From the NCBI RefSeq assembly GCF_001404515.1, contig NZ_CXWE01000009.1:62001-126000 (forward strand): a stretch of DNA of 64,000 nucleotides, read 5' to 3'. The translations under genes were made by a program, and so were the position numbers. The notes below the pieces were generated by a model. It worked only from the letters and a program-made list of their open reading frames with translations. It made no database searches and was not told the origin of the DNA. This document shows positions 42,310 to 50,303 of the stretch, one piece after another. Position 1 is the first letter of the stretch. Every line of letters begins with the position of its first letter. The stretch is from Roseibium album. GTDB taxonomy: Bacteria > Pseudomonadota > Alphaproteobacteria > Rhizobiales > Stappiaceae.

Positions 42310-43461
42310 TTACCGGACAATTAGCGTTTCCGGCGTCTGCGTGGTGAGGACCTCTGCGCCACTTTCTGTCAAAAGAACGGTGTTGGAGATGAAATAATCT
42401 GGGACCGTGGTGTTCGTGAACCAACTGTGTGCGTGAAACACCATGCCCGGCTCCAGAATTCTTTCCGAATTAGGGAACAGCGATGTAACCATCGATCCTC
42501 CGGTCCAACTGGGCGGAAATCCTATTCCAACCATGTAACCGCAATGATGCCGTTCATAGTCCATCAGGCCCGCCGACACGGCAACTTCACGCCACGCCGC
42601 ATATGCTTCCCCTGCCCTGCGACCCGGTTTCAACGCGCCACAGATTGCTTTCATGCCGTCGATCGCCAGTTGTACCGAGGCCTCTATTCCGTCGGGAGCG
42701 CTGCCGACATAGACCAGTCGCCCCATCGGTGCCTGATATTTTCGATAGGCAGCGCATGTTTCCAGAAACACAGCATCGCCGTTTTTGAACACATCTCCTC
42801 GCCAGGTCGTGTGTTCTTCTCCAAGTCGCGTTGTCGGTCGGATGAATGGACCGAAGCCGGGGTATTCGCTGCCCTCCAGGATCACCCTGTTGTGAAAGGC
42901 TGCGGAGACCTCATAGTCGCTCGCGCCGTTGCCTGCCGCCTCGATTGCCGCCAATGTTCCAAGGTCTGCAGCACGTGCTGCCTTGCGCGTATACTGCATT
43001 TCGCGTGCTGACTTGATAAGGCGCAATTCGTCGATGATGCCCGAAGCATCCACCCACTGGGCCGATCCTTTCTGGATCAATTCGGCATGGCGTGGCGTTA
43101 GAAACAAGCTACGTTTTTCGATGCCCACACGACCGCCCTTGAGACCCAGATCGGCTGTGGCGGCAAGCACGTAATCGGAAAGCTCTTCGTGATCGCCATG
43201 ACCGTAAAAGGTGGCATTCCGGACCTGGTTTTCGACAGTTATTCTTTCCATGCCGCGACAAACAAGGGCCATTTCGCCGTTGCGATTGACAACCAGAACA
43301 TGCGCGGCAAAGAAACCCCAATGATCGAGACCTGTCAGCCAGTAGATGCTTTCCGGTACAGAGACCAGAATGCCGTCGAGATCATTGTCAGCCAGCGCAC
43401 TGCGAACGCGAGCAACTCGATGTTCCAGTTCTTTCGCCGGAAAGGGATCGGTTTCCGTCAT
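42310..43461 (-). CDS. M24-fold hydrolase, DoeA/creatinase-like, metal ligands missing
   Basis: This 383-residue 'pita-bread' fold protein has an N-terminal creatinase-type domain and a C-terminal M24 domain. In aminopeptidase P relatives five residues (D, D, H, E, E) bind two metals. Here the first Asp site reads GDAVFLETCAAYRKYQ, the His is kept in HHCGYMVGIGFPPSW and the Glu in TIEPG is replaced (PGMVFHAHSW). The HxCGY-GIGFPPSW block is like ectoine hydrolase DoeA/EutD, a metal-independent M24 relative that opens a cyclic amidine. A cyclic or amidine-type substrate is therefore possible. ATG 43459-43461 is chosen; a TTG 18 bases upstream is also in frame. Confidence 0.75.
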   Translation of the reverse strand: MTETDPFPAKELEHRVARVRSALADNDLDGILVSVPESIYWLTGLDHWGFFAAHVLVVNRNGEMALVCRGMERITVENQVRNATFYGHGDHEELSDYVLAATADLGLKGGRVGIEKRSLFLTPRHAELIQKGSAQWVDASGIIDELRLIKSAREMQYTRKAARAADLGTLAAIEAAGNGASDYEVSAAFHNRVILEGSEYPGFGPFIRPTTRLGEEHTTWRGDVFKNGDAVFLETCAAYRKYQAPMGRLVYVGSAPDGIEASVQLAIDGMKAICGALKPGRRAGEAYAAWREVAVSAGLMDYERHHCGYMVGIGFPPSWTGGSMVTSLFPNSERILEPGMVFHAHSWFTNTTVPDYFISNTVLLTESGAEVLTTQTPETLIVR

Positions 43462-43513
43462 TGAATCGCTTTCCCCCAAATTGCCCTCTGGCGTCTCCCA
43501 CGAAGGCGCAGTT

Positions 43514-44671
43514 TCAATGTTTGCTCAGCAATATTTCTCGCGGATAGTCCGTGATGTAGTCGCATCCGTTTTCGGTGACGACGACGGAGTCTCCAATGCG
43601 GCCAGCAGTGACACCATCCACCGAAATGCCGCCATCCACGGCAAAGGTCATGCCGGCTTTGAGGACAGTATTGTCCCCTTCCTTCAGTTCAGGTGCTTCC
43701 AGATAAGCAACCCCTATCGATCTGCCTGTCCGATATCCTGTCTGGTATCCCCGTTCCCGGTAGACTTCATTGGCGGCTGCCGCAATCTCCCGGGCAAGTA
43801 CGCCCGGCCGGATCGCGGCGATGGCCGCCTGCTGTGCCGCGATCGCCGCTTCCTGCACGTGACGCGCCTGATCGGTCACCTCGCCGATGTGAAACATCCG
43901 GTCGAAACCCAACTTGTATTGCTTGAACTGTGCCATGTTGCAGAAGCAGAAATAGACGGGGTCGAATTTCCGGTATGTCCTGACGCCGGCCCGGCGATGC
44001 ACCATTGATGTTTCGGCACCGCTTTGCAGGATCTGGAGATTGTGGATCATCGGCGACACGAAGCGATCCCAGCCCTCGTCGGTCAGAAAACCGGCTGCCT
44101 TGCGGGAACCGGCCTCGATCACAGCGAGTGCCGATTCATACTCCCTTGCGCCTTCCCGCAATGACTCGTGTGCGGCAGTCATCATCGCGCCCGCAATCTG
44201 CCCGGCTTCCTTCATGACGCCGATTTCAAATGGGGTCTTGATCATGCGCAATTTGCCGAGCAGCGGAGAAATATCCTTGAGCGCCACACCTGGATAGGTG
44301 TCGTCCAGGTAATTGCGTACACTTGCCGGAATAGTGCTGCGCTCAATCCAGATCCGGGTCGGCTTGTCACCCAGGGCGCCGGCAAGAGCGCGGCCCCAGG
44401 TGCGCTGGCCAACGTCCTCCCAGACCCTGACATCCGTGACCCAGGTCATTTCCGCGACCATTTCGGATTCCATCAGCGGCGTGATGACCACCGGTTCGTC
44501 GTCGGCATCAACGACAAGCAGCGTCGGCCGTCCGAATTCAATACCCAGGTACCCCCAGAATCCCGCCAGATAGGCAATCGAGCTTTCATCCGTAAAGACG
44601 GCCTTTTGGACACCGTTGTCCTTCATGTGCCTTTGTAGCTGAGCGGTTCTCGTTTTTGCTTGTTCGAGCAT
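43514..44671 (-). CDS. M24-fold (creatinase/prolidase-like) protein, metal ligands missing
   Basis: This 385-residue protein has the same two-domain plan as the gene downstream. The metal sites of the M24 domain are replaced: FDPVYFCFCNMAQFKQYKLGFDRMF where peptidases have two Asp, GRSIGVAYLEAP where they have GHGIG, and FAVDGGISVDG where they have TIEPG. Like creatinase and DoeA, it may catalyse C-N hydrolysis without metal. The ATG at 44669-44671 has GGAGG five bases upstream and is preferred over an upstream in-frame start. It is the first gene of this minus-strand cluster, divergent from the racemase-family gene. Confidence 0.75.
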   Translation of the reverse strand: MLEQAKTRTAQLQRHMKDNGVQKAVFTDESSIAYLAGFWGYLGIEFGRPTLLVVDADDEPVVITPLMESEMVAEMTWVTDVRVWEDVGQRTWGRALAGALGDKPTRIWIERSTIPASVRNYLDDTYPGVALKDISPLLGKLRMIKTPFEIGVMKEAGQIAGAMMTAAHESLREGAREYESALAVIEAGSRKAAGFLTDEGWDRFVSPMIHNLQILQSGAETSMVHRRAGVRTYRKFDPVYFCFCNMAQFKQYKLGFDRMFHIGEVTDQARHVQEAAIAAQQAAIAAIRPGVLAREIAAAANEVYRERGYQTGYRTGRSIGVAYLEAPELKEGDNTVLKAGMTFAVDGGISVDGVTAGRIGDSVVVTENGCDYITDYPREILLSKH

Positions 44672-44884
44672 CTGTCCTCCCTCCCGTTGAACAGGTGACA
44701 ACGGGGATCTCCATTCCCCCATTCGATCGCGGTATCTTCTGCGAGGCCTCCTGGACCTGGTTTCATCCGCTTTCGTCAAAAATCGATCGTGAATGCGCAG
44801 ATCAATTCAAAAAATCTTTGACATGCATACAGCATAGCGTCAAATCTAAAAATAGGATACCTTAATGTCCTTCAGAGACGCAAG
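44672..44884. promoter_or_regulatory. Divergent promoter region with repeated ATACAGC operator candidates
   Basis: This gap separates the M24/amidase operon from the racemase-family/GntR gene pair. Two similar elements, ATGCATACAGCAT (44823-44835) and ATGTATACAGCTAT (44885-44898, overlapping the start of the plus-strand gene), each contain an ATACAGC core. The second includes the palindrome TGTATACA common in FCD-type GntR operators. TTTGAC...GTCAAA (44817-44844) flanks the first. The GntR protein encoded at 45700-46401 is the obvious candidate to bind here. Confidence 0.45.
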
Positions 44885-45643
44885 ATGTATACAGCTATGA
44901 ATTTTGTGAAAGATGATCTGTTTGACGAAGGACGCCACACCCGCGGCAAGGTTGGCTTCGTGCTTCTGTCGAGTGAACAGACGATCGAAGGCGATATGTT
45001 CCGCCTGTTTCCCGCTGATGTCGGTCTGCATTTCGCCCGTGTTTCAAGCGCCGATGACATCACGGTTGCCTGCCTTTCGTCGCTGACCCGGGAACTCACG
45101 CGGTCCGCGTCCACTCTTTTGCCTGATGCAGGTCTGGACGTCGTCAGCTATGCGTGCACCTCGGGCAGTCTGGTCCTGGGAGAAGACAAGGTTGTTGATG
45201 CGCTCAGGACAGGAGCACCGAAGGCCCGGCCAACATCGCTTATCACTTCGGTCATCAGGGCGCTAAAGGCGCTGGAGGTTTCAAAGATCGCGGTTGCAAC
45301 GCCGTATCTTGATGAAGTCAACGACCGGGAGAAGAACTATCTGCAGGACAGAGGATTTGAGGTGACCCGGATCTGCGGACTGAATTTGCGGTATGACAGC
45401 GAGATGGTGAGAGTCAGGCCCGAGCGGATCGCTGATTTTGCAAAAACCGTCGATACAACAGATGCGGAGGCAGTCTTCATCAGCTGTGGCGCGTTGCGTT
45501 CCCTCGATATTGTTGACGAACTGGAGCAAACACTGAAAAAACCCGTCATCTGTTCAAATCAGGCGATGGCCTGGGATATTCTGAGGCTACTTGGAATTCG
45601 AGACAGGGTGGCTGGCTATGGCACCTTGATGAGATCGTGTTAG
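44885..45643 (+). CDS. Asp/Glu racemase superfamily protein (maleate isomerase/EutA-like)
   Basis: This 252-residue protein has the two-cysteine layout of this family: VVSYACTSGSLVLGE (first Cys, near residue 95) and AVFISCGALRSLDIVDELE (second Cys, near residue 201). Members include maleate isomerase, arylmalonate decarboxylase and ectoine-utilisation EutA. With DoeA-like M24 proteins across the divergent promoter, EutA-like function is plausible, but eutB, eutC and a DoeB deacetylase are absent. The annotated start ATG overlaps a candidate operator; an alternative ATG at 44897 would place the operator upstream. Confidence 0.75.
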   Translation: MYTAMNFVKDDLFDEGRHTRGKVGFVLLSSEQTIEGDMFRLFPADVGLHFARVSSADDITVACLSSLTRELTRSASTLLPDAGLDVVSYACTSGSLVLGEDKVVDALRTGAPKARPTSLITSVIRALKALEVSKIAVATPYLDEVNDREKNYLQDRGFEVTRICGLNLRYDSEMVRVRPERIADFAKTVDTTDAEAVFISCGALRSLDIVDELEQTLKKPVICSNQAMAWDILRLLGIRDRVAGYGTLMRSC

Positions 45644-45699
45644 GAAGAACACCTTCAGGCTCATGTTCTCAACTGAGAACGAAAAAAGAAAAATCCCAA

Positions 45700-46401
45700 A
45701 TGGACGATCCCAACCTTAGCGGAACCGGTACAACTGAAATACGCAAGCCTTCCGTGGATCTCATTCAAGAGACGATCCTTCAACGGATCTGTTTCCTGGA
45801 GTACACGCCGGGAGATCAATTGAAAGAAGCTGTGCTGGCAAAGGAATTCGGGGTTAGCCGGACACCGGTGCGTGATGCGCTAAGCCGCATCAGCCATCTG
45901 GGGCTGGTGGAAACCCGGAATGGCGTGGGAACCGTGGTCGTGGAAATGTCCGCTCAACGGATCCGGCATCTTTATGAAACCAGGTTGGAACTTGCCTCTT
46001 TGATCGGCCAGCTTTCACCGACCGCAATTGATCAAGGACAACAATCCGAGGCGCGCGCGCTTCATCTTCAGGCCGTTGAGCTGCAAGATCGGTTTGACCC
46101 CCAGGAATTCGTGAAACTGAATCAACGCCTGCAGATCCTGATCAGTTCGCTGATCGGCAATATTGTTCTTCGGGACCTTTGGAACCAGACCTTTCTGCAG
46201 GCCGCCAGTCTTTGGCACCAGATGGCGGAAACCGCCGGCGAACAGGCAGCGCGAGCTCTTGTGAGTGAAACTTCCGATCTTGTCGTCGCGCTGGAAAAGG
46301 AAGACATCAGAGCGGTTGGCTACATACAGAGAATTCACATCGGTTACGGATATCAGCTGATCAAGGACAAATTGCTTGACCGCGCAAAGGCAAATCCTTG
46401 A
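45700..46401 (+). CDS. GntR-family transcriptional regulator (FCD type)
   Basis: This 233-residue regulator has an N-terminal winged helix (SVDLIQETILQRICFLEYTPGDQLKEAVLAKEFGVSRTPVRDALSRISHLGLVETRNGVGTVV) and a C-terminal all-helical FCD ligand domain (from about residue 85). It starts 56 bases after the racemase-family stop and is probably in the same transcript. It likely controls the divergent amidase/M24 cluster. An in-frame GTG at 45637 overlaps the previous gene and is less likely. Confidence 0.85.
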   Translation: MDDPNLSGTGTTEIRKPSVDLIQETILQRICFLEYTPGDQLKEAVLAKEFGVSRTPVRDALSRISHLGLVETRNGVGTVVVEMSAQRIRHLYETRLELASLIGQLSPTAIDQGQQSEARALHLQAVELQDRFDPQEFVKLNQRLQILISSLIGNIVLRDLWNQTFLQAASLWHQMAETAGEQAARALVSETSDLVVALEKEDIRAVGYIQRIHIGYGYQLIKDKLLDRAKANP

Positions 46402-46628
46402 ACCCAATCGACATCCAGCCGCACATTACCGAACCTTGATCTCAGTCATTGCCGAATACACTCGATGGCGCTCGGTAACGTTTCTCCAGGTCAGTGATCC
46501 CCTTCAAATTTATGCACCGCATTCTTCCCGTCGCATTAAGGAAAAATCCGAAATCTGCTTGACGATCGACCTGAATCTTTCCTTACGTTAGGGAGATACG
46601 CGCATTTTCGCTCGGGCTCAAAAGACAT

Positions 46629-47015
46629 ATGACCATTAGCGTACCAATCTCGTTGGGTGACTTTTTCGATCGGGTTACTATCCTCGAAATCAAGAGTGAG
46701 CGGATTTCGGATCAGGAACAACTTGAGATCGTCAATGAAGCGCTTGCCGAATATCGAGCGATCATCTTCGTCTCCGTTCCAAGACACACAGAGATCACCG
46801 ATCTTCTGGACGAACTCAAATGCACCAACAAAATGATTTGGGATGCTGAGAACAAAATCAGGAGTCTTGACCGGCAAGGCGACTACGGTGACGACTTCGT
46901 CGAGGTTGCCCGCTCCCTGTGCCAGGTCAAGGGTCGTCGGAACGATATCAAGTGTGAGATTGACAAGGCTCTTGGCTGCGAAGTCACCGAGGTCAAGAGC
47001 TATCGGTGTTCGTGA
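46629..47015 (+). CDS. DUF6165-like protein
   Basis: This 128-residue protein begins ISVPISLGDFFDRVTILEIKSERISDQEQLEIVNEAL, which matches the N-terminal signature of the DUF6165 family (V-S-GE..DK.TIL.IK..RI.d..kl...). The rest is helical with several charged blocks and lacks cysteines until near the C-terminus (LGCEVTEVKSYRCS). Function is unknown; family members often lie near polysaccharide or glycan genes. Here it stands alone between the GntR gene and the guanidine riboswitch. Confidence 0.7.
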   Translation: MTISVPISLGDFFDRVTILEIKSERISDQEQLEIVNEALAEYRAIIFVSVPRHTEITDLLDELKCTNKMIWDAENKIRSLDRQGDYGDDFVEVARSLCQVKGRRNDIKCEIDKALGCEVTEVKSYRCS

Positions 47016-47270
47016 GGCACTGTTTTGCGTCTATTAGACAAACGCTATGTTTCATTTTGAATTTGCAGGTTGCTTCTCAGTGATCGTGTTGATCGACTGA
47101 ACACAAGTTTGAACGATTTTCGCTCAACGCTGCCCTATTTTTGTTCAACCCTCGTATCGGCATGACCAATTCAGAGACGTGCCGACCTGCAGCTTCTTTT
47201 AACTGGCTGTTTTTATTATATAAAAAGTTCACGGAAAATTCTGGCATCTGGTTTGCTTTGATGAATGCGT

Positions 47271-47388
47271 GCAGCGCACCTAGGGATCCGGTCAATGAAG
47301 ACAAAGGACCGAGAGGTGCAAACCGGACATCCAGCGGCCTTCCAGTCGACATAGTCCGGTGACACGGCGGGACAAAAACCCGGGAGAC
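47271..47388 (+). ncRNA. Guanidine-I (ykkC) riboswitch aptamer
   Basis: The sequence carries the hallmark blocks of the guanidine-I aptamer in order: CTAGGGATCCGG (47280-47291), GGACCGAGAGGTGC (47306-47319), then ACACGGCGGGACAAAAACCC (47362-47381) and CGGGAGA (47381-47387). GCACC pairs with GGTGC to close P1, and ACCGGAC (47322-47328) pairs with GTCCGGT (47354-47360) to close P3. It lies about 110 bases upstream of a NitT/TauT-type transporter start. This aptamer senses guanidinium and switches on export or degradation genes. Assignment is by conserved motif and layout, not by covariance search. Confidence 0.93.
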
Positions 47389-47499
47389 TACTGCACGAGG
47401 TTTCGCGCGCGCGAGCCTGCTCCCGGACGTGCGCAAGAAACTCAGGACTCAAGCCCGACAGGTTCCTCCCGGCGGGCCGAAGACAGGAGACGCGCACAG
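47389..47499 (+). promoter_or_regulatory. Riboswitch expression platform and ribosome binding site
   Basis: CTCCCGG occurs twice downstream of the aptamer (47420-47426 and 47466-47472). Each copy can pair with CCGGGAG (47380-47386) at the aptamer's 3' edge. The second copy lies 13 bases before the AGGAGA ribosome binding site (47485-47490). No terminator T-run is seen. Alternative pairing that hides or frees the ribosome binding site is therefore more likely than transcription termination. Confidence 0.55.
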
Positions 47500-48570
47500 A
47501 TGTTGAAATCACTCGCAAAAGTTTCGCTGCTAGCAGCCGCTCTTTCACTGCCCCTTTCGATCCCTTCAGTCCAGGCCGCAGAAAAGAAGGACTTCAAGGT
47601 CTGCTGGTCCATTTACGTCGGATGGATGCCCTGGGGCTATCTTCAGGATAGTGGCATCATGAAGAAGTGGGCAGACAAGTACGACATCGACGTCGAGATT
47701 GTTCAAATCAATGACTATGTTGAATCGATCAACCAGTACACAGCCGGAGAATATGACGGGTGTTCGATGACAAACATGGACGCCCTGTCCATCCCCGCTG
47801 GTGGAGGTGTGGATACGACCGCGCTAATCGTTGGCGACTATTCCAACGGGAATGACGGCATTCTCCTGAAGGACAAGACCGAACTTGCCGAGATCAAGGG
47901 CCAGACGGTCAATCTCGTCGAACTTTCCGTATCGCACTACCTTCTGGCTCGTGCGCTCGACACCGTCGGACTTTCCGAAAAGGATCTGACGGTCGTAAAC
48001 ACATCCGACGCGGACATGATTGCTGCCTACGCGACACCGGATGTAACTTCGGTCGTGACCTGGAACCCGCTTCTTTCCGAGATCGAGGCCCAGCCAAATG
48101 CGACCAAGGTGTTCGACAGTGCCGGGATCCCCGGCGAGATCATTGATGTCATGATGGTCAATACCGAAACGCTTGCAGACAACCCGGATTTTGGCAAGGC
48201 ACTGGTAGGTGCCTGGTATGAACTTATGGCGGCCATGGCGACGGATTCAGAAGCCGGAATTGCCGCTCGTACCGCAATGGCTGAAGCATCTGGAACCGAC
48301 CTTGCTGGTTACGATGCGCAGTTGGCGACGACAAAAATGTTCTACACCCCGGCTGATGCAGTCGAATTCTCCCGTGCTGAGGAACTGCCGGCAACCATGA
48401 AATTTGTCGCCGAATTCCTCTACGACAAAGGCATCCTTGGCGAAGGCGCACCGAGCCCAGAGTTTGTCGGGGTCTCCTTTGCGGATGGTTCGGTGTATGG
48501 CGACAAGGCCAATGTAAAGCTGCGCTTTGACCCGACTTACATGCAAATGGCCGCTGACGGCGCCCTCTAG
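47500..48570 (+). CDS. ABC transporter substrate-binding protein (NitT/TauT type), probable guanidine uptake
   Basis: This 356-residue periplasmic protein has a signal peptide (LAKVSLLAAALSLPLSIPSVQA, cleavage near residue 25). The mature part begins KDFKVCWSIYVGWMPWGYLQDSGIMKKWADKYDIDVEIVQINDYVESINQYTAG. That opening is characteristic of the NitT/TauT binding proteins found beside urea carboxylase and under ykkC riboswitches, which take up guanidine or related compounds. The ATG at 47500 has AGGAGA nine bases upstream. It is followed by a hairpin (48592-48611) before the permease gene, a usual way to raise binding-protein levels. Direct evidence for guanidine binding is lacking. Confidence 0.88.
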   Translation: MLKSLAKVSLLAAALSLPLSIPSVQAAEKKDFKVCWSIYVGWMPWGYLQDSGIMKKWADKYDIDVEIVQINDYVESINQYTAGEYDGCSMTNMDALSIPAGGGVDTTALIVGDYSNGNDGILLKDKTELAEIKGQTVNLVELSVSHYLLARALDTVGLSEKDLTVVNTSDADMIAAYATPDVTSVVTWNPLLSEIEAQPNATKVFDSAGIPGEIIDVMMVNTETLADNPDFGKALVGAWYELMAAMATDSEAGIAARTAMAEASGTDLAGYDAQLATTKMFYTPADAVEFSRAEELPATMKFVAEFLYDKGILGEGAPSPEFVGVSFADGSVYGDKANVKLRFDPTYMQMAADGAL

Positions 48571-48591
48571 GTCAACAGTCGCACTTGCCGG

Positions 48592-48611
48592 CCCGGCCGA
48601 ACGTGGCCGGG
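48592..48611 (+). terminator. Intercistronic hairpin after the binding-protein gene
   Basis: CCCGGCC (48592-48598), loop GAACGT and GGCCGGG (48605-48611) form a stable hairpin between the binding-protein and permease genes. No T-run follows. Such hairpins usually protect the upstream mRNA and give more binding protein than permease. Confidence 0.5.
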
Positions 48612-48642
48612 TCCCGTTCATCGACGCCGTCAGGACAGTGAA

Positions 48643-49464
48643 ATGCGCATTATTAACCGGAAGCCCTCAAGGGTGGCCGCACTGGCTCTTGGCTTGCTCC
48701 CCTTTGTGGCAACCATTGTTGCCTACATGGTTGCCAGCCACTACCGGCGGCTTGATAACCCGGCTGACAAGTTGCTCCCTTCGCTGGAAAGCATGGGGCA
48801 AGCGTTCTGGCGCATGGCCGCGGTTCCCGACCGGCGTTCCGGAGACCTGCTTCTCTGGGTCGACACGTTCGACAGTCTCTGGCGACTTGGAACAGGTATG
48901 GCGGTGTCCGCGTTTCTGGCACTGATGCTCGGCATTGCCATTGGTTTCATTCCGCATATCCGCAGCTCTCTGGCCCCGTATCTGGCAACTTTCTCCCTGA
49001 TCCCGCCGATCACGATCCTTCCGATCCTGTTCATTACGTTCGGTCTTGGTGAAGTTGCAAAAATCGCATTGATCGTAATCGGAACGGCGCCAGTGATGAT
49101 CCGGTCGACTGCACAAGCCGTCCTCGACATTCCTAGGGAAATGATCATCAAGGCGGAAACGCTCGGTGCATCCGTCTGGCAGATGATAACACGGCTTGTC
49201 TTGCCCCAGGTTCTGCCAAAGCTGATCACGGCCTTGCGCCTAGGGCTGGTGCCCGCCTGGATCTTCCTGATCTCAGCTGAGGCGATCGCGTCCACAACCG
49301 GACTTGGGTACCGGATCTTCCTTGTCAGGCGTTATCTCGCGATGGATGTAATTCTTCCGTATGTGGTCTGGATTACGTTGCTTGCCTTTCTGCTCGATCG
49401 ATTGCTTTTGCTGCTCTCCCGACGCGCCTTCCGCTGGCATCATGTCGGAGGCGACGCGCTATGA
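48643..49464 (+). CDS. ABC transporter permease (NitT/TauT type), guanidine operon
   Basis: This 273-residue permease has about six membrane segments and a BPD domain. The ATPase-contact loop is at AVLDIPREMIIKAETLGASVWQMITRLVLPQVLPKLI. Only one permease gene is present, so it probably works as a homodimer. Its stop overlaps the ATPase start by four bases (ATGA at 49461-49464). Confidence 0.9.
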   Translation: MRIINRKPSRVAALALGLLPFVATIVAYMVASHYRRLDNPADKLLPSLESMGQAFWRMAAVPDRRSGDLLLWVDTFDSLWRLGTGMAVSAFLALMLGIAIGFIPHIRSSLAPYLATFSLIPPITILPILFITFGLGEVAKIALIVIGTAPVMIRSTAQAVLDIPREMIIKAETLGASVWQMITRLVLPQVLPKLITALRLGLVPAWIFLISAEAIASTTGLGYRIFLVRRYLAMDVILPYVVWITLLAFLLDRLLLLLSRRAFRWHHVGGDAL

Positions 49465-50294
49465 CCGAAAAGAACATTCAAAAACTCTCAGTTCAGGGTG
49501 TTGCCAAGTATTACGATGGCTTGCCGGTTCTGGAGCGGGTCAATCTGGACGTGGAAAAGGGTGCCTTTTGCACGATCGTAGGCGCGTCCGGCTGCGGGAA
49601 ATCCACCTTCCTGAGAATGTTGCTTTCCCAGGAGCGTCCGACAAGGGGTGAGATCTTCCTGGATGGCATTGCGTTGCCGGAGGAACCGACGCCGGATCGT
49701 GGCATCGTGTTCCAGAAGTATTCCGTCTTCCCGCACCTGAGCGTTGCGGAAAACTTGATACTTGCCCGAGAACTGGAAGAAGCCCCGCTCACTGGAAAAC
49801 TGTTCGGATCCTCAAGACGATCTGCGTTCTCTGACATCGGCGACTTGCTTGAGCAAATCGGTCTGAGCGGGGCTGCCAACAAATATCCTGCCCAGTTGTC
49901 CGGAGGAATGCAGCAACGACTTGCCATTGCTCAGTCCCTCGTCAAACGCCCGAGCATTTTGCTCCTCGATGAACCGTTCGGAGCTCTCGATCCCGGAATT
50001 CGGCTGGACATGCACGAGTTGCTGCTTGGGCTCTGGAAGGATCTGGACATGACCATATTCATGGTCACGCACGACATACATGAAGCCTTCAAACTGGGAA
50101 CGCGGCTACTCGTGTTCGACAAGATCAGGCACGACCCTCAGGCCCCGGAAGCCTTCGGTGCGACGATAACCTACGACCTGCCGCTAAGCGCCCCTGAATT
50201 CGGCGCTGAAAACACAAGTCCCGAGGTTATCGCAGGCACCATTTCAAGGGAGAAACAGCTCCCTCTCAACTCTTCAAAATCAAACCTATCGTGA
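49461..50294 (+). CDS. ABC transporter ATP-binding protein (NitT/TauT type), guanidine operon
   Basis: This 277-residue ATPase has Walker A GASGCGKST, Q-loop IVFQKYSVFPH, signature LSGGMQQR, Walker B ILLLDEPFGALD and the switch His in MVTHDIHEA. It couples ATP hydrolysis to the permease encoded just upstream. The C-terminal about 40 residues (after RLLVFDKIRHDPQAP) extend beyond the core domain and are variable in the family. The ureohydrolase gene begins nine bases downstream. Confidence 0.92.
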   Translation: MTEKNIQKLSVQGVAKYYDGLPVLERVNLDVEKGAFCTIVGASGCGKSTFLRMLLSQERPTRGEIFLDGIALPEEPTPDRGIVFQKYSVFPHLSVAENLILARELEEAPLTGKLFGSSRRSAFSDIGDLLEQIGLSGAANKYPAQLSGGMQQRLAIAQSLVKRPSILLLDEPFGALDPGIRLDMHELLLGLWKDLDMTIFMVTHDIHEAFKLGTRLLVFDKIRHDPQAPEAFGATITYDLPLSAPEFGAENTSPEVIAGTISREKQLPLNSSKSNLS

Positions 50295-50303
50295 GGAACG
50301 TCC

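Noticed and set aside
47195..47230. Promoter for the guanidine operon (TTAACT ... TATAAA)
   Set aside because: The spacing between the possible -35 and -10 boxes is about 14 bases, too short to be convincing. The region is AT-rich, but I could not fix a promoter.
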